Of a DNA stretch of 64,000 bases, positions 30,912 to 40,290 are shown one piece after another. The translations under genes and the position numbers were made by a program. The stretch lies in the NCBI RefSeq assembly GCF_000227135.1, contig NC_018254.1, positions 59,317 to 123,316 of the forward strand. The letters are read 5' to 3'. Within the stretch, counting starts at the first letter, position 1. Each line of letters starts with the position of its first letter. Below the pieces are notes generated by a model. That model saw nothing but the letters and a program-made list of their open reading frames with translations. It was not told the DNA's origin and did no database searches. This DNA comes from Leishmania donovani (Eukaryota; Euglenozoa; Kinetoplastea; Trypanosomatida; Trypanosomatidae).

Positions 30912-32201
30912 ATGAAGCGGACATGTCGCTCTCTGCGACGGTTTTCCGCAGCGCCGCTTGGCTTAGCGCATTCGATCTGTAGAAGCGCGGTGATTTCTTC
31001 CTCTGCTTGCGCTGCCTCATCGCTAAATTCGGTCGCGCCGCGCACAGGAAGCTCGTCCTTCGCGCGTCAGGCCGCGAGAATGGCACCGCCGCAGACAACT
31101 CTTTCACTGGACGCCAACCTGCGCAACACCCTCAGAAGTTTGCTCATTGAGCGTCTGTGCAGTCCGACACAGCCCCTACCGGCAAAGCAGCTGTATGATG
31201 AGCTGACGAACCGCTCGCGTCTCGTGGAGGAGTTTCACTTCTCGAAGACGTCACGCCGCATCACCCGCCAACGGCTCGCACTGCAGTTCTTGCGTCGATA
31301 CAACGTGCTGTTGCACGGCCTCCTCTTTTATTCGGAGGGCACGCGCACGTGGAATACGACGACGGAGTTTCATCGTCTCGCCATCCTTGGAGAGTCTGTC
31401 CTACTGACCGAGGTCCGCACTCGGCTGCTGAAGCTCTTCCCTGCCATGCCGTATGCGGCGTACGTGCAGAGTTTGCCTCACATGGTCGGCGAGGAAGCGC
31501 TGGCGGCGGCTTTTGACCGGTATGAGATGCAGAACATTGTCGGTGCCAAACCATCTAACCGACGCAGTGGTACGCCGCTCACTCGAATGCAGAAAAGCCA
31601 TATGCTGTGCGCTATTGTAGCGGAGATGTACTGGTTTACAGCTCGGACGAAGCCCACCGACTTGACGCACAACAACGCGCTCTTCCCTCCATCCGACGTG
31701 CTAATCTTGCACGTGCTGTCCACCCACCTCCTCGAAAACTTGCCTGCAGAGCTCATTTACAACGTCGTAGAGCCAATCGTGGCGGACATCAAGCGCGTGT
31801 GGGTGAACGAGCCGATGTCGTTGCCGTCACAACTGCGCCTTACCCCGCGCACTGTATGTGCCCTCTCTCTCAATGCTGTCCCCGTCGAGCCCCAGTACAC
31901 CGCCAAGGAAGACGCTGTCATGTCGCTCCAGAAAAAGCACGCGGAGGCTCATCGCCGACAACACGCGCTTACCTGCGAGCCGGATCACAGCTGCGTTAAG
32001 TCTTTCATGCGACCGTTGTGCAACTACCGCATATTTGAAGGTCCACGGTATCAGATACTGAGCTCCGATAATCGCGTCGCCCCACTGCCGCTTGCACAAG
32101 AGCGGAGCAGTCTTCCAGCTTCGGCCGTGTGCACCGTCGTTGGCGATGCGGAAAGCGCCGCACGTGCGATGGAGCTTGCCAAGATGGCGGAGCAGTGGTG
32201 A
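30912..32201 (+). CDS. Degenerate RNase III-like mitochondrial protein
   Basis: The 429-residue protein has a Ser/Ala/Arg-rich N-terminus (MKRTCRSLRRFSAAPLG), typical of mitochondrial import. Residues about 152-177 (EFHRLAILGESVLLTEVR, then TRLLKLFP) match the RNase III signature helix, normally ERLEFLGDSVL. A second helix at about 229-242 (SHMLCAIVAEMYWF) fits the family's ALIGAIYLD segment. The acidic catalytic residues are not conserved: Glu of RLEF is Ala, Asp of GDS is Glu, and the second acidic site reads CAIVAEM. It is therefore probably non-catalytic, like the RNase III-fold ribosomal proteins mL44 and mL57 or the degenerate RNase III editing proteins of kinetoplastids. I cannot choose between these. 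The ATG at 30912 is well placed after a C-rich leader. Confidence 0.55.
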   Translation: MKRTCRSLRRFSAAPLGLAHSICRSAVISSSACAASSLNSVAPRTGSSSFARQAARMAPPQTTLSLDANLRNTLRSLLIERLCSPTQPLPAKQLYDELTNRSRLVEEFHFSKTSRRITRQRLALQFLRRYNVLLHGLLFYSEGTRTWNTTTEFHRLAILGESVLLTEVRTRLLKLFPAMPYAAYVQSLPHMVGEEALAAAFDRYEMQNIVGAKPSNRRSGTPLTRMQKSHMLCAIVAEMYWFTARTKPTDLTHNNALFPPSDVLILHVLSTHLLENLPAELIYNVVEPIVADIKRVWVNEPMSLPSQLRLTPRTVCALSLNAVPVEPQYTAKEDAVMSLQKKHAEAHRRQHALTCEPDHSCVKSFMRPLCNYRIFEGPRYQILSSDNRVAPLPLAQERSSLPASAVCTVVGDAESAARAMELAKMAEQW

Positions 32202-33089
32202 CGTGTCTCGTTGCGCGAGTGGCAGCGGTGCCTTTTTGGTCACACACACACACACGCCGCATCTTTCAGGCCGTGCCGTATCTACCTCTGTGCATGCGTA
32301 TATGTGCCGTACTGTTTCTACACTACAGTAAAGGGAAGAAAAAATGAAGCACAGAAGTATCAACTTGTACTTCTTGCTGCTCTCTGCCCTCGCCCCCTCC
32401 TGTGCGGTATGCAAGCGTTTGAGTGAGCTGAGGATGCGCCGTCAAAGGCTTGGTGTGGTGGTGGGCCACTGCCAATGTACCGTGGCACCTCGACACGGTT
32501 GCACTGCTTCATGCATACCGTGGGATGAGTGGGCAGTGGAGAAATGGGTTGGGTGGGTGGGTGGGCTTTTGAAGTCTGAACTGACGGCTCGGATACACTG
32601 CGCTTGCACTCCTGCCCTTCCAAAAGGGCCGTCAAGTTTCAGCGCACGCTCCCAACTCCTCCTCCCTTCCGCTTGCACAGTCCTTTCCTGGGCTCATCTC
32701 TCGCCTCCGTTCCTTCCCTTTCGGACTTTCGATCTTTGCTAAGCACAGGGGCTCTCTCGCACAGCTGTCCTACTTCGCGACTTCAGGGGATTACTTCTTG
32801 TCATCGGAAGTTTCACCCACGAGCCTATACACACACAGACACTCTCGACTTCTCCCTGCAGCACTACCCCCCGTGATCGCCGTTGAGTGCCGTGCGGCAC
32901 TCCTGGAAACGGCATCAACTACGCACACGCATACACAAACATTCATCTCACTCGAACACAGACTGTGGCGAAGCCTCGCCTTGGGCAGCGAATGCAGCCG
33001 TCCACCCATCGCACTCTGCCGATGCGATCTCCTGTGCCTTTCACAGCCAGTCCGTGAGCAGCTGCCCGCCGTCTCATGGAAGGACAGGA

Positions 33090-34810
33090 GACCTCCGCGC
33101 ACCACTACTGCACCCGGCCCCTCTCTACCCTCTGCTCCCCTCGCAAGCACCTTCCTCAGCGAGCGACTCCAGCATCCACTCTTCGGCGATGACGTTCCTC
33201 GTCCAGACGGGGCCCCGACCCGAGTTGAGTTCGTCTGGTTGGACCCGAACGACAGCCCGCGTGTACGGGCTGGCGCAGCACAGCCGGCATACCCTCTCTC
33301 TCATGTTTGCATAGATCATCCGACGACTGCACAGGTGGCAGGCCGTACCCCATCCTCCCTGGGCCCATCGGGGGGTCTAGGGAGGGGCGGCCTTCTCATA
33401 TCGAAATCCTTCACCTTAAGGGAGGGGGGATCGCCCCCACCTCCTCCGCCAAGCCCCGGGGGCGTTGACCCCGAGCGTTACATGGGTACGCTCAGCGACG
33501 GGATTCGCCGCAAGCAGAACAAGCTCCATCGCGGCTCGCCTCACACCGGAGGACGACCTACAGACGCTCTTCCAGCCATCCGCAAGATGCCCTCTGAGCG
33601 CCTCAGCAGGAACGGGCTATCCCAGGCAGACGGCACTGCTCTTCACCACGTGGCGCAGCGGCTTGTGCAGGGAATCGACCGCATCGCCACGCGTCAACAC
33701 GGCCAGCAAGNNNNNNNNNNNNNNNNNNNNNNNNNNNNNNNNNNNNNNNNNNNNNNNNNNNNNNNNNNNNNNNNNNNNNNNNNNNNNNNNNNNNNNNNNN
33801 NNNNNNNNNNNNNNNNNNNNNNNNNNNNNNNNNNNNNNNNNNNNNNNNNNNNNNNNNNNNNNNNNNNNNNNNNNNNNNNNNNNNNNNNNNNNNNNNNNNN
33901 NNNNNNNNNNNNNNNNNNNNNNNNNNNNNNNNNNNNNNNNNNNNNNNNNNNNNNNNNNNNNNNNNNNNNNNNNNNNNNNNNNNNNNNNNNNNNNNNNNNN
34001 NNNNNNNNNNNNNNNNNNNNNNNNNNNNNNNNNNNNNNNNNNNNNNNNNNNNNNNNNNNNNNNNNNNNNNNNNNNNNNNNNNNNNNNNNNNNNNNNNNNN
34101 NNNNNNNNNNNNNNNNNNNNNNNNNNNNNNNNNNNNNNNNNNNNNNNNNNNNNNNNNNNNNNNNNNNNNNNNNNNNNNNNNNNNNNNNNNNNNNNNNNNN
34201 NNNNNNNNNNNNNNNNNNNNNNNNNNNNNNNNNNNNNNGCCGTCATCACGAAGCACGGAGGCCCTCACCTAAACAACAGCAACACAGGGGCGGAGGAGGA
34301 GGCCCAGGCGCGAGTACATTCAAGGCGGCAGAAACAGGAGAAAAATGTGCCGCCAACGCCCTCGTGCGACTCTTGCCGCAAAAGTCCCTTCCGCACACAC
34401 ACACACACACACACACACAAATATGCGCGCCGTTGGATCCGTCTGCCTCGCCAACTGAGGGGAGGGGGGGCCTCATCGCGAACGGACGCTCCTCAACACG
34501 GCATGACGGGCCGAAGGGGCTCTCCTTTCGCTGCGTCCAGCACGGCCGACGACGCAGTCCGGCTTGCTACCCTTTTTCCCGCTACGTCGCACCTTTGGTG
34601 AATCATCGCCGGCTCCTCGCTGGGAAGACGGCCAGCAGCTGGGACGAAGTCTGCCGTCTGACCCCACAGAGCTTCTTCAGCGTCTCCGCCAAAGTAGCGC
34701 CTAACCAGGGGGCGGAGGCAAAGCCAAGTTGGGGTGCGGCCCTTCCGTCCAGACCTCTTCGGCGTCGTGCGGCACGGTTACAGACGCTTCTCCGTACTTT
34801 GGATCCTCGG
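33090..34810 (+). mobile_element. Decayed transposon-like ORF (TATE-like candidate), broken by an assembly gap
   Basis: Before the gap, protein-like sequence is readable on the plus strand. Frame 2 gives VEFVWLDPNDSPRVRAG, RTPSSLGPSGGLGRGGLL and GVDPERYMGTLSDGIRRKQN. Sense continues in frame 3 near 33530-33575 (ARLTPEDDLQTLFQ) and returns to frame 2 (GLSQADGTALHHVAQRLVQG, ending near 33710). Two shifts within 70 bases mean a dead gene. After the gap, a further segment (PLVNHRRLLAGKTASSWDEV, about 34590-34650) is coding-like. The pieces remind me of the N-terminal part of TATE elements, tyrosine-recombinase transposons of some Leishmaniinae, but this is recollection. No terminal repeats or recombinase active site are visible, and the limits are approximate. 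Confidence 0.35.
33711..34238. other. Assembly gap (528 N)
   Basis: The largest run of N in the window lies inside the transposon-like relic. Confidence 0.99.
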
Positions 34811-35496
34811 AACATGCGCATGCTGCTGGTGACACGAACGATTGCCCTCTTTTCTTTTCCTGCCCTGCTCTTTCTCTCTCTCTCACTGGCGAAGGAAAAG
34901 AGTCGTACCCTTGTCCTCGTGGCCCATAAAGCAAACGTGTGCAGATCTACCCTGTGCGCCTTTCCACTCCCCTCTTCCTTCCCTTCCCTCCGCCCACATA
35001 CACGCATACAGCGGGCGGCCATAAAGAGAAGCTGCAAAGAATAAGAGACCCAGAAAAAAAGTGCGCACGTGCCCGTAGGTGCGCCATCTTTTGTCATCGC
35101 CCGCCCGCCCCCATCCTTGTGCTTGATCGTTTCTTCTCATCCTCCTCTTCCTCGTTCTCGTTTTCTCTCTTGGGTCAACGACGGTGGACACATCGTGGAG
35201 AAGGCGAAGCGATCGTGACTTCCTTTCTTTCTCTATGGTAAGAGCACACCTTCATTGCCATTCGACAGTCATATAGACTCTTCACTTCATAGACTCTCCC
35301 GTCTACGTCTTTTTCGTTCTTGTCTTCTATTTTTCCACCCTTTCACCTTCACGTAAGCGACAGCTCTTCGGCAGACAGACACGCGCGAGTACTCGGCCCC
35401 TCCTTGTTTATATTGCTTGATCTATCCAACCCCTTTGTATTGTTTGTCGAGCCTTTTTTGGTTTTCATCGGCACACACATTCAGACACCCAGCTTC

Positions 35497-36984
35497 ATGA
35501 TGAACGTCAAGCAGGCAAAGGCGTGGGAGGACATCTCCCTGTGCCGCTCCGTGTCCACCATCAGCAGCTCTGCCTCCACCGCTGAGGCCACAGCTGGTAA
35601 CGATGTGTCTTCGTTCCTGTTTGAAGACTACCGCGATGATGCCTTTTCTACCAAGTCCCGCTGCAAGCACTGGCTGTCGGTGGGCCACCTGGGCCTCACC
35701 ACCACCGATGCGGAGCTCAAGTCTCTCTTTTACCCGTACGGCGCCGACGAGGCTTTCACAGCGTGGGAGGGGGCGATCATGACGGGATTTGTCGGGTTCG
35801 ACTCACCCGAGATGGCGGACCTGGCAGCGCAGAAAATGCACGCCTTCGTTCCTCGGGGGCAGTCGCAGGCGCTGACGGTGCACGCGGTGACACTGGAGGA
35901 GGTGTCGCAGGCCCACTCCAAGAGTCCAAAGTCGTTGCTGGCGGCGCTGTGCAGTGAGTGCCCCACGCAGGGTATCAGCGCCATGATTAGGCGCAGCAAG
36001 TCCCCTGTGGCCGTGGCCAGGGACGTGGCGATGGAGGTGGCGCGCGCCTCTCCGGTGATTCTGCAGCGTCTCTTGGCGGCCTTGTCTGACCTCTCCCCGC
36101 AGTGGTTCGGCTTCGCCTCCTTTACCGAGGAGCTACTCAAGTCACTACTGGGGTTGCTGCTGGAGGCAGGCGAGCTGAATGCTGCGCAGACCATCAACTG
36201 CGGCACCGTGGCTGGTAATCTCTTCCAGATGAAAATGACCACCGGCGACCCGTACTACCTGGCCGGACGACTGCTGCTAAAGGCTGGGCACAGGCTGGGG
36301 CAGCTCGAGGGCATTTGCGCGCTGGCGCACACATGCGCGATGATCCCTAACTGCCACATGTCTAGGGCTTCTTTCTGGGCTCAGGTGGCGGATATCGCCA
36401 CGAAGGTGACGGACCCGGAAGCGAGCCATGCCCTCCTCGGTCACCTCCGCCGTTACACCAAGACAAGTGCACACGTAGCAACCACTGCCACCAGTTTGCT
36501 GTCGTCATCTGTATCGTCTCCGTCGGTGTTCTCGACGATGCCGTGTGCCCCTGCAACCGCGACGCAGCAGCAGTTGGTACGCCAGCTCGTGCCTCTACAG
36601 TACCCGCGTCAGGACGAGATGAAGCGCCGCACCATCTACGTTTCTCACTTGCCTGGCCTCCTGCCGCAGAGCATGTTGCTTGAGCTCCTCACCACAGCTG
36701 GCCCTGTCAACAAGGTGCGCATCTGCGCCGGAGCTGGCTACTGCACGCTGTTTGCCTTTGTGGAGATGCGCACACTGGAGGGGGCGCAGCGGGCCATGTG
36801 CATGAACGGCCTTCAGCTGATGGGGTTTGCCATCCGTGTGCAGACGGCCCGAAACGCGGTGCAGGACGTGCTCGAGGAGGATGCACGATTCGACGCGAAT
36901 GGGGCTTTGATTCAGCCCTGCCTCTTTGGCGTGTCTCAGGCCCCACTGTCCAAGTGCCTGAGCCCCGCCGAATGGATCCACTGA
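35497..36984 (+). CDS. Two-RRM RNA-binding protein, PABP-interactor (CID)-like C-terminus
   Basis: The 495-residue protein is called from the ATG at 35497 (MMNVKQAKAWEDISLC). The frame is open upstream from 35320, but that part is pyrimidine-rich leader. RRM 1 at about 57-130 is divergent (KHWLSVGHLGLTTTDAELKS, TGFVGFDSPEMADLAAQKM). RRM 2 at about 378-456 is clear, with RTIYVSHLPGLL as RNP2-like and CTLFAFVEMRTLEGAQRAM as RNP1-like; its cysteine-bearing VRICAG segment and following GFAIRVQTARNAV resemble the RRMs of plant CID8-13 proteins that bind poly(A)-binding protein. Between them is a helical stretch (about 140-320), possibly a scaffold. Such proteins usually regulate mRNA stability or translation in the cytoplasm, the main level of gene control in these organisms. 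Confidence 0.75.
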   Translation: MMNVKQAKAWEDISLCRSVSTISSSASTAEATAGNDVSSFLFEDYRDDAFSTKSRCKHWLSVGHLGLTTTDAELKSLFYPYGADEAFTAWEGAIMTGFVGFDSPEMADLAAQKMHAFVPRGQSQALTVHAVTLEEVSQAHSKSPKSLLAALCSECPTQGISAMIRRSKSPVAVARDVAMEVARASPVILQRLLAALSDLSPQWFGFASFTEELLKSLLGLLLEAGELNAAQTINCGTVAGNLFQMKMTTGDPYYLAGRLLLKAGHRLGQLEGICALAHTCAMIPNCHMSRASFWAQVADIATKVTDPEASHALLGHLRRYTKTSAHVATTATSLLSSSVSSPSVFSTMPCAPATATQQQLVRQLVPLQYPRQDEMKRRTIYVSHLPGLLPQSMLLELLTTAGPVNKVRICAGAGYCTLFAFVEMRTLEGAQRAMCMNGLQLMGFAIRVQTARNAVQDVLEEDARFDANGALIQPCLFGVSQAPLSKCLSPAEWIH

Positions 36985-39900
36985 TGCACATGCGCGATAG
37001 TTGGCTCGTTTTGGTGCCGCCTACACCTCCTTCAAAGGGGGGTTCCGCCCACGCCTTGATACCCTCGCACACCAATGGCACGGGTGCACTTACAGCGGCG
37101 CGCGAATGTGCGCTTGTGCGTCTTTCTTGCTCTCTCCCTGTTCTGCTGAACGCGCCACACGTTTCTTCTTCCCAGTGGAACGACGTCGCCGGCTGCCACA
37201 CTCTTTTTCCGTATGGCCGGTCATTTGCAGCGGCCGAGTTGGCGGGACAAGAGTGAAGGACGGAGTCAGTGCGCAGTTGCCGGGTGTGGGTGTCGTATTG
37301 CATTGCGGATGAGGTGCAGCCTGGCGCTCATCGCGTGACGATGTCTTGTGCACTATTACTGGATTTAATTCTCGCATGTGGATGGCTTGGTGTGGCCTGC
37401 CAGTAACGCTTGCTTTCCTTTTTTTTTTCGGTTTAGTGCATCTTCGATCCGTGAGACATGCTGGCGTCTTCCTGGGCAGGCGCGCAGAGGAGAGAGGGCA
37501 GAGGGACGTGGCCTGTGTGCTGTAACTGGGTGGGTCTTGGCGTCAAGAGTGTGGCATGTATGGATGTGTAGAAGAATTGGCCTCATGCTGTGTCCCATAA
37601 AAACACAGACGGTATGGTAGCCGCGGTGCCAGCTACATCTCTTTCATCTCCCTCTTATACACCCTTCCTCCTCCCTCGCGCGCGCACACACGAAGACGGT
37701 TCACAAAGGCACACCAACGCAGCGGAAGTGTGTCGCCCCTTTCCCCCGTCACATGTCACGTGCTCATTTCTTTTTGTTTTGCTGTTGTTTTCTTTTTTCC
37801 ATGTGTCTTGCAGGGGTGATGCACGATAGAAAACTCGCATCTTCAATTATGCTGGTTTCTCTCTCGTTCTCTTTTCCACTGCAGCCGCCTCCCATTCGTG
37901 TATCATAGAAGTTTGTCTGTCTCCGTGTTTTTTTTTTTGTCTCTCTGGCGTCTCTTCTCAACGCAGCTGTGTTGAACGCACACCGGCGCGTGATGAGGTC
38001 ATTTGCTTGCTCGTTCTCCCCCTTTTTTTGGAGGGGACTCGAAGATTCTCTTGCGCGTGCTCATAGATACCTTTTCACCCCCTCCTCCGACTGCACTAGC
38101 CCACAAGCACGCACACATGCACTATACATGTGAGAGAGAGAGGAAGGTTGAACGCTGAGGAGCGGGGGGCACTGTTTCACAACGTCTTTCCCGCCCTCCC
38201 GCTGTCGAGTCTAGCGTATGGCAGGCCTGGCACTCTCCGCGGCCGACCTCACCAGACTCACACTCTCACCACAGCGGCGAGAGTAGGAACGAAAGAGGCG
38301 TCGAGTGCCGTTGAGGGCGGCCGTTTGGTTTTGTTGTCATCTGCGCTTTTGCTTTGTTTGCCACGCCCTCTGCCGCTTTCTTGTTGTTGTTTCACCACGT
38401 TTTATAGATCGACGCTTCGCCACCCCTCCTTTTTTCTTTCCGTGCGCTGCCTTGCATCTGAACGCGCTCGGTGAAAGCGTCTTCACCCTCCCTTCTTCCC
38501 GCGCTCCTGGCTCTCCTTGCCTTCCCCCTTCCCATCGGTGAATGCGGCGAGACATGTACGCGGCCAAAGACAAGACGGCGTGGTTTCAGGTTGGCGTTTT
38601 ATGTGTGCTTGTGTTTCTAGTTTTTTTTTCTTTTGGCGTTCACCGACCCCCTCTTCGTCTGCTCGCTCTTTCCTGTGGGGTGAGCTGTGCCATTGCGCAT
38701 GTGCGTGCATGCTGTGACCAGCGCGGACAGATGAGGGAGAGGGGGGAGGGGGGCGCCTCCGCACCCGTTGTCTTATTGCCTTTTTCCCATTTCGCGCTGC
38801 TTGGGCACTCACTAAAAATAGCAAAAAACAGAAGAGAGCGAGAGACGCAGCAGCTGCGCGTATCCCCATCAGTACAACTCGCTTGTCATTTTTATATCCC
38901 TTTCTCGTATCTGCATTACTTCGCACTCCTTGTTCTGTACAGCTTCCGTTTCGCCTCCATCTCGGGCTCCGCTACCCTGCACGCTCCGCCCGTCACCTGC
39001 AGCGGTTTCTCTGTGCTCCCAATTTGAACTTCACATGTGCGGCTGCTCGACTCGTTTCTCCCACGCGATTGCTCCCTCCCGCTCTATTTTTTTTTCTTTT
39101 CCTCTTCAGAGTGCCTTTCTGTTTTGTTCTCTGCCTCTCCTATCCTTCTCACGCCCCTATCGCCGTGCGTTGCTGGCGGCGACTGGGGGAGAGAGAGAGG
39201 GTGGGGGCGGGAGGGGCGGCGATGGGCAAACACGCCCACATTCAATAGAACCACACTTTCTTTCCTCCATTTTCTCTATATATCTCCCTGCCTTATTGTT
39301 TTTTTTTTCCTTTCGTGCTTGGCAAGCGCGTGCGTGGGCGTTCGTGTTTGCGCTCTTTTTTTCTTCGTGGTTTCTGTGAGCTCGTCCGCAGTGGACTCAT
39401 TGCCTGGAGCTTCTGCTATGCAGCCATCTCCACCAGCGTGCTCTCACGCTATCGCTCGCCGCCGTTCACTCCTCTCTCTCGCGCCACTCATTTATGAGTG
39501 CTTGCCTCCCTTCTAGAGTGTTTAGGGCAGAAGGTAGTAGAAAAGGGCAGCGATGGGGAACCGGGCAGACGCCGTTGTGCACCGTCGAAGAAAGCGCGCG
39601 AATGCATGTCACAGGTTGGTGCGCAGACGAGGAGGGGGCACATACAAGATTCTCGAAGCAAGCCGCAAAATCACGTGCTTCCTATGCCATGTAGACGGCA
39701 CGCCCCTTCCCTTCCTGCGTCTCTGCCTTTCTTTCCACTGCGGGTGGGAGAAGATGACGGGCCTTGATTCATCTGTATTTGTGTTCGTGTTCCCTCCATT
39801 ACGATACGAGCGGCGCGTTACGACCACCGCCGTTACCACTTGTGCAGAAAAAAAAAGCAGCGGACTTCACACGCATGCGTGACTTGCCGAGGCTGACGGA

Positions 39901-40290
39901 AGAGGTGCACCAGAAACATGCTTCAGACTTCAGGGATGGTATTGTCTCCTCCCTCACTCTCTGTCTTCCCTTCGCTCTGGTGGGCGCTCTCTTGTGTGCC
40001 CATTTTACGTGGCTGACACAGCTGAGGTGTACCCCACTCGCCCACCGTCTCTCGTGATTCCTTGCTTGTTGACAGCCGTCTGGACTTGCCATGTGCTCTG
40101 AGTGCATGCCTCCCTCACAGCTTTAATTTTGTCTGCACTCGCCTCTCTGCTCCTCCACCGCTCAGCGCTCCCTGTCTCTGTGCGGCACCCACTTCTCTCT
40201 CGCCGCTTTACGTAGGCATTCGCACATATACGCACATGCATGCACACCAAACCAGCGCGCATGCGGAACTGAAGTAGATTGTCGATTGCC
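36985..40290. other. Long intergenic spacer (3.3 kb)
   Basis: This is one of the longest gene-free spacers in the plus-strand block. It is pyrimidine-rich, with T-runs near 37420-37430, 37929-37939 and 39298-39308, and an A-run near 39846-39855. Several frames of 100-160 codons exist (for example 38542-39027 and 38930-39379), but they are low-complexity Ser/Phe/Leu/Cys translations of pyrimidine DNA. I see no gene. A long 3' UTR of the RRM gene or an unrecognised non-coding RNA could lie here. Confidence 0.55.

Larger units (their letters stand above)
32202..35496. other. Long spacer with a decayed element and an assembly gap
   Basis: This 3.3-kb interval separates the RNase III-like gene from the two-RRM gene. 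It contains a (CA)n tract at 32242-32254, the transposon-like relic at about 33090-34810 with 528 N inside, a (CA)n tract near 34394-34417, and a pyrimidine-rich approach to the next gene (35125-35200). One frame is open from 32798 to 35044, but only because the N run is read as open. Confidence 0.6.

Noticed and set aside
32798..35044. 748-codon open frame on the plus strand
   Set aside because: It is open mainly because 528 N are read through, it begins in low-complexity spacer, and the protein-like parts shift frame. It is described as a decayed element instead.
38542..39379. Frames of 120-160 codons with hydrophobic stretches that look like membrane segments
   Set aside because: Translations of T-rich polypyrimidine spacer; Phe/Leu/Ser/Cys runs appear in more than one frame, and nothing marks a start.
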